Both the position numbers and the translations under genes were made by a program. Shown piece by piece: positions 35,355 to 43,706 of a DNA stretch of 64,000 bases (position 1 is its first letter; every line of letters begins with the position of its first letter). The stretch spans positions 14,175 to 78,174 of the forward strand of contig JBAYVP010000002.1 of the NCBI GenBank assembly GCA_041674485.1, given 5' to 3'. The notes beneath the pieces were generated by a model that did no database searches, had not been told where the DNA came from, and saw only the letters and a program-made list of their open reading frames with translations. Origin of the DNA: JAGXQV01 sp041674485 (GTDB lineage Bacteria; Pseudomonadota; Gammaproteobacteria; Burkholderiales; Sulfuricellaceae).

Positions 35355-36827
35355 TCAATTATTGTTGCTGATTTGTGCGAGTTGTTGGGTCAAATAAGTA
35401 CTGGTGGCATTCATGCTGCTCAACAAACTATCCAGCGAAACAAATTGTGCGCGGTAGCGTTTTTCGACAGCCAGCAAGCGCGTTTCCATTTCTTTGCGTC
35501 GGCTGGTGAGATCTGCAATCGTCCTGCCAATACCCTCGGTACGATTGGCCAGAGTACCATCGCTGGCCAATGCCGCAGTCGTAAAGGTGTCCAGCGAGGT
35601 GAGATAGCCGTTATCGGAAGAAAACAGGATGGCGATATCTGCAAAGCTATCTGTCATGGCCGTATCAAGTTTTGCTTGGTCGAGTTTCAGCGTGCCGTCC
35701 TTCTGGAAAGTCACCCCGATATTCGTTAGCGTGTTCAACACCCCTGAAGTACCGCTTACCGCCGAACTCAAAATGCTGCGCATCTGGGTTTGCAAATTGC
35801 GTATCGTAAAATCGCCCTGCAACGTCGCCCCTTTTTTGGCGGTGGTATCGTAAGAAGTTTCAGTTTTCAAAATGCCTGCAAGATCGTTATAGGCTTTGAC
35901 AAAACTGGCCACCGACGTGCTGATAGAAGAGGTGTCCCGCGCCACGGTCAGCTTGACCGGCTTGTTAATTTCGGTTTCATTGAGGAGGTTGATCGTGACC
36001 CCGTGGATCACGTCGGAAATCGAGTTTGATTCCTTGCTCACCGCCACCCCGTTGACCTTGATGTTGGCGTTGCTTGCCGTGACTGTTTCTGCCAGATTTT
36101 GTGTGCCACCAGGGCCGGGATCGTGCGCCAGCAAATTGCCGATGTCGGCATCGCCGCTCACCGAAATTTTCATGCTGTTGCTTGCGCCGAGCTTGTCGGA
36201 AGACAGCACCAAACGGTAAGGCGCTGTCGCATCGCCGTCATTGATGAGGGTTGCGGTTACACCCATATTGGCTTCGTTGATCGAATCGCGGATGCCTTCC
36301 AGCGTATTATTGTTGATATTGATGGTGATGCTATGCGTGCCCGCATCATTGCTGGTGAACGTGGCACTGCTATAGGTACCGCCCGTATCGGTGTCGGCAT
36401 CGTAAGGCGTGAATGTGCCCGCAACAGTACCAAAATCGAAAGTGACCGTCGTTTCGGCTCCCGTGCCGATGGCCTCGGTAATGCTGGCTTGCCCGGCGGC
36501 AATCAAATTTTGCGACTTTGCCAGACTGGTGACTTCCAGGGAATAAGTGCCTGCCGTCGCAATGCTGGTGGCGGTGGCGGAAAAAATCGTATCGTCGGAA
36601 GGGGTAGCCTTGAGCGACTGGAACATAGTCGCGCTGTTCAAGTCGCTCACTGCAGTTTGAAAGCTCGACACCGCACCCTTGACGGTGCCGTAAGAGGTAA
36701 GCTTGGCTTGGTAGCTGGCTTCCTTGGCGTCGAGTTTATCAATCGGCATCCGTTCAACCTTCATCAACTGCGTGACGATGCTGTTGACATCAAGGTTGGT
36801 TGATGATGAAGTGGCCGCAGTTGCCAT
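35355..36827 (-). CDS. fliD: Flagellar filament cap protein
   Basis: 490 residues, ATG with AAAGGAA upstream. N-terminal FliD domain (NLDVNSIVTQLMKVERMPIDKLDAKEA, shown in part) and C-terminal helical domain (LTSRRKEMETRLLAVEKRYRAQF...TYLTQQL). Caps the growing filament and folds flagellin. A sigma-28-like -10 box lies about 140 bases upstream. Confidence 0.92.
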   Translation of the reverse strand: MATAATSSSTNLDVNSIVTQLMKVERMPIDKLDAKEASYQAKLTSYGTVKGAVSSFQTAVSDLNSATMFQSLKATPSDDTIFSATATSIATAGTYSLEVTSLAKSQNLIAAGQASITEAIGTGAETTVTFDFGTVAGTFTPYDADTDTGGTYSSATFTSNDAGTHSITININNNTLEGIRDSINEANMGVTATLINDGDATAPYRLVLSSDKLGASNSMKISVSGDADIGNLLAHDPGPGGTQNLAETVTASNANIKVNGVAVSKESNSISDVIHGVTINLLNETEINKPVKLTVARDTSSISTSVASFVKAYNDLAGILKTETSYDTTAKKGATLQGDFTIRNLQTQMRSILSSAVSGTSGVLNTLTNIGVTFQKDGTLKLDQAKLDTAMTDSFADIAILFSSDNGYLTSLDTFTTAALASDGTLANRTEGIGRTIADLTSRRKEMETRLLAVEKRYRAQFVSLDSLLSSMNATSTYLTQQLAQISNNN

Positions 36828-36965
36828 GGTCTGTTCCTTTAAGCCTTTCGTGTGTATTGCCGCGTTGATTGTGGGTGCGAATTCATTCGCCCGAGGGTGG
36901 ATCAATCCGCCCCTGCCACAACATCTTGCCCCGATTCAAAATCAATCCGTAAGCTCTTGGTTAGC

Positions 36966-36992
36966 TTATCGGCAAGATTTTACTTTTGTTGC
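36966..36992 (-). promoter_or_regulatory. Possible sigma-28 promoter of fliD-fliS-fliT
   Basis: On the minus strand GCCGATAA (36966-36973) is a perfect sigma-28 -10 box. The -35 side (36985-36992, GCAACAAA at the consensus spacing) is poor compared with the fliC promoter. The remainder of the gap to 37264 holds only a palindromic repeat with CTCAATCCTCTCCCGC, also seen near 38.35 kb. Confidence 0.5.
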
Positions 36993-37264
36993 GTCCCTCA
37001 GCCAAATCTTTGCGGTTGTCACACTAACGGTCATGGCGAGCAGCCACCCCTGATAATGAAACTCACCATGCCCGTTTCCCTCTCCTCAATCCTCTCCCGC
37101 AAGCGGGCGAGGAGGCGAACGAATCGCTACGCGAGTTTCACGTTAAAGATTCCATCCGGTGCCGGGGCACATCATCTTTGCCTCCGCGCTACCTGCTCAA
37201 TCGGCCAACGACACCTTGACAAAAGCGCTTCTCGATGCGGGTGGCGGTATTTGAATTCCGCCAG

Positions 37265-37521
37265 GTAACTACTCAGGTACTGCCGCTTTTCTCCTTCCCC
37301 CTTGCAGGGGGAAGGGCGGGATTAACCAGCGACTTGGCTGCGGTCTTTTGCAGCCTAGTCGAATGGCTAGTTGTTTCATCGAGGTGGTAGGAAGGTGGGG
37401 TATTCAAAGACACTTTGCGATGATTCCACCCTTCCACCCCCATCCTAACCTTCCCCCTTCCAGGGGGAAGGGACTGGCGTTGTGGTTGTTTCAAGCACAC
37501 TACTTCGACCTGAGTAGTTAC
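37265..37521. repeat. Copy C of the dispersed GTAACTACTCAG-bounded element (longest form)
   Basis: 257 bases between GTAACTACTCAG (37265-37276) and CTGAGTAGTTAC (37510-37521), inverted relative to the 24.65 kb copy, with which it shares the core CAAAGACACTTTGCGATGAT region and CCTTCCCCC hairpins. It has an extra segment (about 37320-37380) not present in the other copies. Confidence 0.75.
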
Positions 37522-37551
37522 AAATTACTCCTCTAACCCCGTTGGTGTCGC

Positions 37552-37878
37552 TCATTTTGCTATCCCCAAGAACACTGCCAAACAACGCTCGACTTCCACC
37601 AGGGCATCTGCGTCGATGCGTCCGAAGGCTCGGCCTACCTTGTCGCGCTTCACCGTCATGGCCTTGTCCACCATCACTTGCGAAGGTTTCTGCAAACCGT
37701 TTTCTGCGCTCGGTTGCACGGTGACGCGAAGCAACGGCGCGGCAACGAGCGTGCCGGTGATGGGCAGTACCATTGCGCTCGCGTGCTCTTTGAACTGGTT
37801 GGCCTGAATCACCAAGGCGTGCCTCGGCTTGCCAAAGTCGCCTTGCACGGCGATGGTCACGAGGTCGCCGCGCATCAT
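37552..37878 (-). CDS. MazF/PemK-like mRNA interferase toxin
   Basis: 108 residues of the PemK/MazF fold (RGDLVTIAVQGDFGKPRHALVIQAN, VLPITGTL, SQVMVDKAMTVKRDKVG), which cleaves mRNA. Start overlaps the antitoxin stop by 4 bases. Family length and motifs complete. Confidence 0.85.
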   Translation of the reverse strand: MMRGDLVTIAVQGDFGKPRHALVIQANQFKEHASAMVLPITGTLVAAPLLRVTVQPSAENGLQKPSQVMVDKAMTVKRDKVGRAFGRIDADALVEVERCLAVFLGIAK

Positions 37879-38099
37879 TCCGTCCAGCCATCCACATCTA
37901 CCAAGGCTTCATCCATGAACTGCTGCATAGACGTATCAGCCATGTCCGCTTGAGCCACCAAGCGGCACTGGCGGCGGCACTCGGCCTCAAAGTCTGGGCG
38001 GCGTGTGTCCGGCACCCAGATTTGCACCGGGCGCAGCCCCGCCATGCGCAGCGCGTCGCGGTGCTTTTGAACTCGTGCATTAACGTGCGCGGTTCCCAT
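37875..38099 (-). CDS. MazE-like (DUF3018-type) antitoxin
   Basis: 74 residues: RVQKHRDALRMAGLRPVQIWVPDTRRPDF followed by an acidic C-terminal tail. The pattern is that of antitoxins coupled to MazF-type toxins. Directly upstream, two copies of GTTACATGCAAC are candidate operators. Confidence 0.8.
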   Translation of the reverse strand: MGTAHVNARVQKHRDALRMAGLRPVQIWVPDTRRPDFEAECRRQCRLVAQADMADTSMQQFMDEALVDVDGWTE

Positions 38100-38116
38100 G
38101 TGAAGACCCCCATCAA

Positions 38117-38158
38117 GTTACATGCAACACTATACACGGCAACAGGGTTACATGCAAC
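38117..38158. promoter_or_regulatory. Direct-repeat operator candidate of the MazEF-like pair
   Basis: GTTACATGCAAC occurs at 38117-38128 and again at 38147-38158, 30 bases apart (about three helical turns), each a near-palindrome. They lie 18-59 bases upstream of the antitoxin start, where autoregulation would be expected. Confidence 0.5.
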
Positions 38159-38270
38159 GACTTTAGCAACTCACACCGGTCGAGCGAAACAAAATATCAA
38201 AGTGGTGAGACCCTCATGGCACTCGGTAAGCAATTTTTCGCCTATTCGCCGCCGCCCCTGCATCGGTTTG

Positions 38271-38300
38271 GTAGGTTGGGTTAGCGTAGCGTAACCCAAC
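38271..38300. repeat. GTAGGTTGGGTTAGC palindromic repeat
   Basis: Hairpin GTTGGGTTAcgctACGTAACCCAAC type centred near 38285. The surrounding gap 38160-38496 also holds a CCTCTCCCGC/GCGGGAGAGG hairpin (about 38350-38372) and otherwise nothing I can name. Confidence 0.5.
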
Positions 38301-38496
38301 AATCCACCTTGTTTTATCAGCGTTGGGTTACGCGATATCCCTCACCTCAATCCTCTCCCGCCTGCGGGAGAGGAGGCAAACGTGAAAAGCACTTGTTGTT
38401 CCCTGCCGCTAACCCAACCTACACATGCTGTTTTATGGCGATGTAAATCCTTAACCGAGTGCCATGAGGGGCAGACACCTTTGCTTTGCTGTGAAT

Positions 38497-38859
38497 TTAC
38501 ATCGCGAGCAATACTTGTTTGGCGGTAGCGCGAACCTCTTTTTTGCGGCCATGCCCAGGGAATGGCATTTCTTCCACTTCCACCAAACCGATTCGTTCCA
38601 GCTCGTCGATATCACGTTTGACCGCGCTGCGATCCCGGTGAAGCCGCTGCGACAAATCGGTAATCGAACCCGGACACTTTTTTACTTCACGGAATAGCAC
38701 GAGCTTTGCGGTTGTAACCAGACGCGCCAAATCTTCCGGGTTCTCAAAGGAAATAATACGCTCGCGCGGAATGCGTTTGCCTTGATCCGCCAGCCTCGCC
38801 ATTTCCTTGCCGCGTTTGAAGAATTCATCCGTGTTCGCCACTTTGATAGTCGTTTTCAT
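38497..38859 (-). CDS. HTH antitoxin/transcriptional regulator (TumA-like)
   Basis: 120 residues with a C-terminal winged-helix region (SITDLSQRLHRDRSAVKRDIDELERIGLVEVEE). Proteins of this type (HVO_A0114-like) are antitoxins of the TumE/TumA system. The upstream overlapping frame is a remnant of the toxin, so this regulator has apparently lost its partner. Confidence 0.75.
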   Translation of the reverse strand: MKTTIKVANTDEFFKRGKEMARLADQGKRIPRERIISFENPEDLARLVTTAKLVLFREVKKCPGSITDLSQRLHRDRSAVKRDIDELERIGLVEVEEMPFPGHGRKKEVRATAKQVLLAM

Positions 38860-39046
38860 TTTTTTCTCCTGAATGCAATCCAGTCAGCTTGGAATCGTTC
38901 CTCAATGTCTTCGAAACTCTTGAACTTGACAGGTTCAATCACACCCATGAAATGCCGGTGATGAAATCCATGCGCATTATCGTAACCGACTACCCGGCAG
39001 GGGTGGGGGGATTTGCGACTTTCAACCCAGATAATCCATTCGTGAC
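38856..39046 (-). pseudogene. Remnant of a TumE-like (DUF6516) toxin gene
   Basis: The frame ending in the TGA that overlaps the regulator ATG reads VVGYDNAHGFHHRHFMGV then KSFEDIEERFQADWIAF, the C-terminal half of TumE-type toxins. Upstream the frame runs into a palindromic GTCGGG repeat near 39.05 kb and no start or N-terminal half is visible. I therefore call it truncated. Confidence 0.65.
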
Positions 39047-39115
39047 GTATGCCGGGCTTCAGCCCGACATGCCTGTCCTGAGCCTGCCGAAGCGGTCGGG
39101 TTAAAACCCGACCTA
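39047..39115. repeat. Palindromic GTCGGG repeat cluster
   Basis: Two hairpins (GCCGGGCTTCAGCCCGAC-like and GGTCGGGTTAAAACCCGACC) plus GCCTGTCCTGAGCCTGCC. It replaces the 5' half of the TumE-like gene. Confidence 0.55.
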
Positions 39116-39153
39116 CAACCCCTGAGTTGGCAATTAAGACTGGCTTGCATTAT

Positions 39154-39169
39154 GCTTGCTATGACAAGC
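39154..39169. promoter_or_regulatory. Inverted repeat upstream of hipB
   Basis: GCTTG-CTATGA-CAAGC, 14 bases before the hipB ATG. A likely autoregulatory operator by position. Confidence 0.4.
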
Positions 39170-39182
39170 CTAGTAGCATATT

Positions 39183-39521
39183 ATGAGTGCTATGGTACGC
39201 AATGACGATGTTTTCCAACCCGTTTCTGATTTAGCCCACGAATTGGGCCGGCGCATTCGCGCCGCCCGAATTCGGCGGAAGATTAGCCAGCATGATCTGG
39301 CCGGCAGAACCGGATTATCGCGCTCGTCCATCCAGGCACTGGAACGGGGTGAATTGTCCGTATCGCTGGGCATCGTTCTCAAGGTGTTGTGGAATCTTGG
39401 CCTCACAAATGAAGTCACCTTGATCGCCGATCCTGGCCTGGATCGGGATGGGCTTTCCCTATCTCTCAGTACCGACAAAGTGCGTGTCTTTGCCCCCAGA
39501 AAGATCAACAATGATTTCTGA
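39183..39521 (+). CDS. hipB: HipB-like XRE antitoxin
   Basis: 112 residues with an N-terminal Cro/C1 helix-turn-helix (LGRRIRAARIRRKISQHDLAGRTGLSRSSIQALERGE). Overlaps hipA by 11 bases. It represses the operon and neutralises HipA. Confidence 0.87.
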   Translation: MSAMVRNDDVFQPVSDLAHELGRRIRAARIRRKISQHDLAGRTGLSRSSIQALERGELSVSLGIVLKVLWNLGLTNEVTLIADPGLDRDGLSLSLSTDKVRVFAPRKINNDF

Positions 39522-40722
39522 ACGGGGAGCGCTCTTCCTCTGGATATACCTACCCGGTGCCACCGCTTCTGTGGTGGCAGGCCGGCTCGATGTAGGCCAT
39601 ACGGTAGCGGGTTCCGTGGGTAGATTTGTTTATGGTAAGTCCTACCTGGATCGCCCGAACGCTATCCCGCTTGATCCCGTGACCTTGCCGCTCAACAGCA
39701 AGGAGTATACTTTTACTACCCTTAAAGGGTTTCCGGGGGTTGTTCTTGACGCCTGCCCGGATCGCTGGGGCAAGCGGGTGATACACCGCCTTTACGGAGC
39801 GCAAATTGACCCCGAAGGGTATCTGCTGCTCAATGATCCGGGCCGGGCCGGCGCCCTGGCGTTCTCCCGGTCTTCAGACGAACCCCCTGTCGAACTTTCC
39901 AGCCGTGAATTTTCCCTGAGGGAACTGTTGACCGCGACCATCGCTGTGGAAACGGATCAGGAAGTCACCCCGGAATTGCTGCGTGCCTTGCATCCGGGAA
40001 CCGGGGGCGCTCGCCCCAAGTGCAATGTTGTGGATCGGGATGGAGTATGGATTGCCAAGTTTCCCAGCATCGCTGACCCCCACTGGATCAGCGTTCCGCG
40101 TCTGGAACATGGCACAATGCTCTTGGGGCAAAAGTGTGGCATCAATACCGCCCAGACTCGCCTGGAGGTGGTTGATGGCACCGATGTTTGCCTGGTAAAA
40201 CGGTTTGACCGTGAAATACTTGATGGGCAAGTGGTTCGCCATGGCTACGTTAGTGCCCGCACCGTTTTTTACTCTGATCCCAATTTTGCGAAATATGGCG
40301 TTGAGTCCTATGGTCGTCTATCCACCTGGATGACTCGTTACGGCTGCCAATCTGATGAACGCGAACAGCTTTTCCGGCGCATGGTTTTCAACTGCGCCGT
40401 GCGCAACTCCGACGATCACGACCTGAATCATGGCCTGGTGCATGTGAATAGCACCCGGTACCGCCTTGCAGACGCCTTTGACGTATTGCCCGTGTTGACC
40501 CCTCACGCCATCCACCAGCACGCCCTGGTCTTTGGGGATACGGCTGCTGGGACGGTCAGCAATCTGTTAAGCAATGCCACTGCTTTTGGCCTGCCGCGCA
40601 GCCATGCCCAGGAGATTGTCGGGGACGTGCAAAAAATGGTGAAAACACACTGGCAGGACACGCTGCACGAAGCCGGACTGGGGGATGAGGAAATTCGGCG
40701 ACTGAAACCTTTTTTCCAATAA
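39511..40722 (+). CDS. hipA: HipA-like serine/threonine kinase toxin
   Basis: 403 residues with the HipA N-terminal subdomain and the kinase core (RNSDDHDLNHGLV catalytic loop, RLADAFDVLP metal-binding DFD region). HipA phosphorylates aminoacyl-tRNA synthetases and induces persistence. Full length, apparently intact; hipB is directly upstream. Confidence 0.88.
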   Translation: MISERGALFLWIYLPGATASVVAGRLDVGHTVAGSVGRFVYGKSYLDRPNAIPLDPVTLPLNSKEYTFTTLKGFPGVVLDACPDRWGKRVIHRLYGAQIDPEGYLLLNDPGRAGALAFSRSSDEPPVELSSREFSLRELLTATIAVETDQEVTPELLRALHPGTGGARPKCNVVDRDGVWIAKFPSIADPHWISVPRLEHGTMLLGQKCGINTAQTRLEVVDGTDVCLVKRFDREILDGQVVRHGYVSARTVFYSDPNFAKYGVESYGRLSTWMTRYGCQSDEREQLFRRMVFNCAVRNSDDHDLNHGLVHVNSTRYRLADAFDVLPVLTPHAIHQHALVFGDTAAGTVSNLLSNATAFGLPRSHAQEIVGDVQKMVKTHWQDTLHEAGLGDEEIRRLKPFFQ

Positions 40723-40780
40723 ATCCCCGCTCGCCAGATTGAAAGGTAGCCTGGTCATTTAACCTGAAAAACGCAGCCAC

Positions 40781-40860
40781 GTAGCCCGCGTGAAGCGTAG
40801 CGCAATGCGGGTTTGAAGCCCACTTGTTTCCCGGATTCCACTTCGTTGCATCCGGGCTAC
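40781..40860. repeat. GTAGCCCG palindromic repeat, second copy
   Basis: Bounded by GTAGCCCGCGTG and CATCCGGGCTAC. It fills most of the gap between hipA and hicB. Confidence 0.65.
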
Positions 40861-40864
40861 GCCA

Positions 40865-41278
40865 CTATTCCAGCGACAATACCAAGCGCTTGCCGAGCAC
40901 TTTGGCGGCGCGGTCGAGCTGTTTCAGGCTGGGCCAGTGATGTGGGTCTTCCAGACGTTGCGCGGACGCCCACGAGGTTTCCAGCGCGCGGGCAAGGTCG
41001 GACAACGGTCGGTCGCCGCGCGCCGCGCGCAGCAGCATGGAAGATTGCACGGCGGCGCTGGGCGAGGCAACCGGATTATTTCCGGCTGGCGAGGGCGCGG
41101 GCAGGGCGTCACCCTGTTCGATGCGATGCGCGAGAACCCCGGACAGCACTTCGGCAGCATTGAATGCCGCCTCTTCCAGAGTCGCGCCTTCGGTGAATGC
41201 CTCCTCAAAATCAAGAAATTGCACAAAATACCCGCCCCCTTCTTGGGGTGCGGCAGTATAGGGATAAGAAAATTTCAT
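40865..41278 (-). CDS. hicB: HicB-type antitoxin
   Basis: 137 residues. The N-terminal partial RNase H-like fold (MKFSYPYTAAPQEGGGYFVQF, shown in part) is followed by a C-terminal HTH-like part (PLSDLARALETSWASAQRLED). ATG overlaps the hicA stop (ATGA). Start chosen by family length. Confidence 0.85.
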   Translation of the reverse strand: MKFSYPYTAAPQEGGGYFVQFLDFEEAFTEGATLEEAAFNAAEVLSGVLAHRIEQGDALPAPSPAGNNPVASPSAAVQSSMLLRAARGDRPLSDLARALETSWASAQRLEDPHHWPSLKQLDRAAKVLGKRLVLSLE

Positions 41279-41460
41279 TTCAGTTTTACTCCGCTTTGTC
41301 GTTGGATGGCAGCCAGCAAACCCGCGCCCAAGGCTTTTGTACCATGCACGGGAACAGGCACGGAACGAAGTACGCCGGTTTTTTGCATGATGTGGTGGCT
41401 GCCCTCGATACGCGCCAGCACCCATCCAGCTTCCTTCAGTTTAGCGATGGCTTGTCCCAT
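41275..41460 (-). CDS. hicA: HicA-type mRNA interferase toxin
   Basis: 61 residues with the dsRBD-like HicA fold: GWVLARIEGSHHIMQK contains the catalytic His, followed by SVPVPVHGTKALGAGLLAAI. Cleaves mRNA and tmRNA. Pairs with hicB. Confidence 0.87.
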   Translation of the reverse strand: MGQAIAKLKEAGWVLARIEGSHHIMQKTGVLRSVPVPVHGTKALGAGLLAAIQRQSGVKLK

Positions 41461-41475
41461 TCATGCGTTGCAATC

Positions 41476-41670
41476 TCAAGGGGTCAGGCCCCTTTGCTTT
41501 CCCTGCTGCATCCCTTGCTGCATCCCCTGCTGCATCCCCTGCTGCATCCCCTGCTGCATCCCTTGCTGCATCCCCTGCTGCATTCCTTTCTGCATGCCTT
41601 GTGCTTCATAACCATGCGCCCATTCTTCCAACCGTTCGCTCAACATGATTTTCAACTCCTGGAGCGCCAT
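41476..41670 (-). pseudogene. Truncated Rpn-family 3' module with 12-base minisatellite
   Basis: A 64-residue frame starting MALQELKIMLSERLEEWAHGYEAQG, identical in type to the middle of the Rpn protein upstream, then running into about eight QGMQ repeats (12-base unit CTGCTGCATCCC, about 41501-41600 on the + strand). Lacks the nuclease domain. It is the leftmost and shortest of three tandem 3' modules. Confidence 0.65.
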
Positions 41671-41702
41671 GAGGGACAGACCCCTTTGTTCATCACCTTT
41701 GT

Positions 41703-41963
41703 TTACTTGGATGTGCCAAACATGTCGCCCAAGCTCTTGGCATCCAATACCTGATCCAGCCAGGCATCAATTTGCGCTGGTGTGGCACCGGAAATCTTCG
41801 CCAGAACATCCGGGGGGATGACACAGAAACGCTTGGAAAGTAGACGCTGCAAGGCGAGTGCTTCACCCTGCTGCATTCCTTTCTGCACACCCTGCGCCTC
41901 ATAACCATGCGCCCATTCTTCCAACCGTTCGCTCAACATGATTTTCAACTCCTGGAGCGCCAT
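41703..41963 (-). pseudogene. Tandem duplicate of the Rpn-family C-terminal module
   Basis: 86 residues nearly identical to the last 85 of the full-length Rpn gene (QELKIMLSERLEEWAHGYEAQ, shown in part; LLSKRF; ISGATPAQIDAWLDQVLDAKSLGDMFGTSK end). The duplicated unit is 293 bases (41648-41940 against 41941-42233). A new ATG in CGCCATGAGG-type junction sequence opens the frame. May be expressed as a stand-alone C-terminal fragment, or may be debris. Confidence 0.65.
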
Positions 41964-41995
41964 GAGGGACAGACCCCTTTGTTCATCACCTTTGT

Positions 41996-42949
41996 TTACT
42001 TGGACGTGCCGAACATGTCACCCAGGCTCTTGGCATCCAATACCTGATCCAGCCAGGCATCAATTTGCGCTGGTGTGGCACCGGAAATCTTCGCCAGAAC
42101 ATCCGGGTGGATGACACCGAAACGCTTGGAAAGTAGACGCTGCAAGGCAAGTGCTTCACCCTGCTGCATTCCTTTCTGCACACCCTGCGCCTCATAACCA
42201 TGCGCCCATTCTTCCAACCGTTCGCTCAACATGATTTTCAACTCCTGTAAATCATCAATCTCGGGCAAGATAATACGGTATTCGGCCTTGCGCATCAATG
42301 TCGCCCGTATCCATGTGGCGAACATGCGCCGCAAATCCGGCCTGTCGCTCAACCACCTGTTCAATAGACCCAGCAATTGGCTAATGGTTTCCGGTGTGGC
42401 CGGGTGCTCGATGCGGAATACGGCTGCCACCAGGTTTTTGACCGAGGCCAATTCGCTGTCGGTGTAGGCGTTTTCGTCGATCAGCAGGTATTTTTGCCGT
42501 GGCTTGAATTGTTCGACCAGTCCGGGCACAGGCGGGATCAACTCGAATACGTCAGTCACTGCCGACCAGCGTTGGCTGCCGTTGTAGAGGACGATGGGTA
42601 GTATGGGCGGCAGTCTTCCGTCGGCCAGTATCTTGCCTTGCTTGATGAGGTCTTGATAGAGCAGCCCCTGGTACACCATCATGCGCAGTGCCATGTATTT
42701 GTCGACCGTGCTCTGGAATTCGATGAGCAGGTAGAGGTATATCCAGTCGCCACCTACTTTGACCCGCCACACCACATCATCGGCACGTCCCTGAAAGTCT
42801 TCGGTGATGTAGCTGCCGTGGACGATCTCCAGGGTGCTGTAGTCGAGGCTGTGCAGCCAGTCGTCCGGCACAAAGCCCATGATCAGGTCGCGCACCATTT
42901 CCGGCGTGGAAAACAGGAATTTGTAGCTGCTGTCGTGGTCGGTTGCCAT
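41996..42949 (-). CDS. Rpn family recombination-promoting nuclease/putative transposase
   Basis: 317 residues with the PD-(D/E)XK-type core of the Rpn/transposase_31 family (N-terminal HDSSYKFLFSTPEMVRDLIMGF, shown in part; LIEFQSTVD; MVYQGLLYQ) and a C-terminal DUF4351-like tail after an MLSERLEEWAHGYEAQG coiled region. Rpn proteins promote RecA-independent recombination. Two partial copies of its 3' end lie downstream in tandem. Confidence 0.8.
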   Translation of the reverse strand: MATDHDSSYKFLFSTPEMVRDLIMGFVPDDWLHSLDYSTLEIVHGSYITEDFQGRADDVVWRVKVGGDWIYLYLLIEFQSTVDKYMALRMMVYQGLLYQDLIKQGKILADGRLPPILPIVLYNGSQRWSAVTDVFELIPPVPGLVEQFKPRQKYLLIDENAYTDSELASVKNLVAAVFRIEHPATPETISQLLGLLNRWLSDRPDLRRMFATWIRATLMRKAEYRIILPEIDDLQELKIMLSERLEEWAHGYEAQGVQKGMQQGEALALQRLLSKRFGVIHPDVLAKISGATPAQIDAWLDQVLDAKSLGDMFGTSK

Positions 42950-42992
42950 GCGGGCATTCTAGCCAGATTCTGGGGGCTACGGATGTTTTTTG

Positions 42993-43094
42993 GTGACTAT
43001 TCAGGTCGAAGTCGTCTGCTTGAGAACGGTGACAACGCCAGTCCCTTCCCCCTGGAAGGGGGAAGGAGAAAAGCGGCAGCTCCTGAGTAGTCAC
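42993..43094. repeat. Copy D of the dispersed GTAACTACTCAG-bounded element (short form)
   Basis: 102 bases bounded by GTGACTATTCAG and CTGAGTAGTCAC; internal CCAGTCCCTTCCCCC hairpin as in the other copies. It is followed by a GTAGG...CCTAC palindromic repeat at 43138-43183, and these two fill the gap between the Rpn gene and flaG. Confidence 0.75.
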
Positions 43095-43254
43095 ATCTTA
43101 CAAAACTAAACCCCCACCTACGAAAAGCCCGCTTCCCGTAGGTCGGGGTTCATCCCGACTGGTCGGGTTAAAACCCGACCTACATCTTAAAACCCTACAT
43201 CATTGCCCGACTGTACAACCGTCCAAAACCGCTTAACCCCGAAAAAACCCGGAA

Positions 43255-43641
43255 TCAAGCCTCTTGTCTCAACAACAAGCCCTGTTGCACCTGGTCTATC
43301 GCGCGCGAGATCGACAGCATTTCTTCGGTCGGATACTGGCGGATCACATCGCCGGTCGACATATCCGTCAGCTTGAACATCTGCTTTTTCGTGCTTTCGT
43401 CCACGCTGAATTCCAGACTCTTGTCGGATTGCTTCAGCACCTTGTTGATATTTTCCACCGCGTTCTTCACCTGCTCGTTAGTCACCTTCTGTTCGGCGGC
43501 CGGTTTAACGGCGGCTTGGGGCAACTCTAGCTTGGCGCTGGGCTGGGCGGAAACATTCGCGGGCATGGGGGCCGCGCCATCGCTGGCGAAGCTGGCAGGG
43601 TGCTGCACCTGCGCCATGTTACCTGTAGATTGAATGAGCAT
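43255..43641 (-). CDS. flaG: FlaG family flagellar protein
   Basis: 128 residues. Ala/Pro-rich N-terminal half and the conserved FlaG C-terminal domain (VENINKVLKQSDKSLEFSVDE, shown in part; GDVIRQYPTEEMLSI). Lies 65 bases after fliC. FlaG affects filament length. Confidence 0.88.
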   Translation of the reverse strand: MLIQSTGNMAQVQHPASFASDGAAPMPANVSAQPSAKLELPQAAVKPAAEQKVTNEQVKNAVENINKVLKQSDKSLEFSVDESTKKQMFKLTDMSTGDVIRQYPTEEMLSISRAIDQVQQGLLLRQEA

Positions 43642-43706
43642 TTTGCTTCTCCTTCTCTAAAAACCCCGAGCGGTTGCCCGCCCGGGAGAATTTACCTTAA
43701 CCGTGC

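Noticed and set aside
41501..41600. Short regular repeats that could be mistaken for a CRISPR array
   Set aside because: The unit is 12 bases with no spacers and encodes QGMQ in frame; it is a coding minisatellite.
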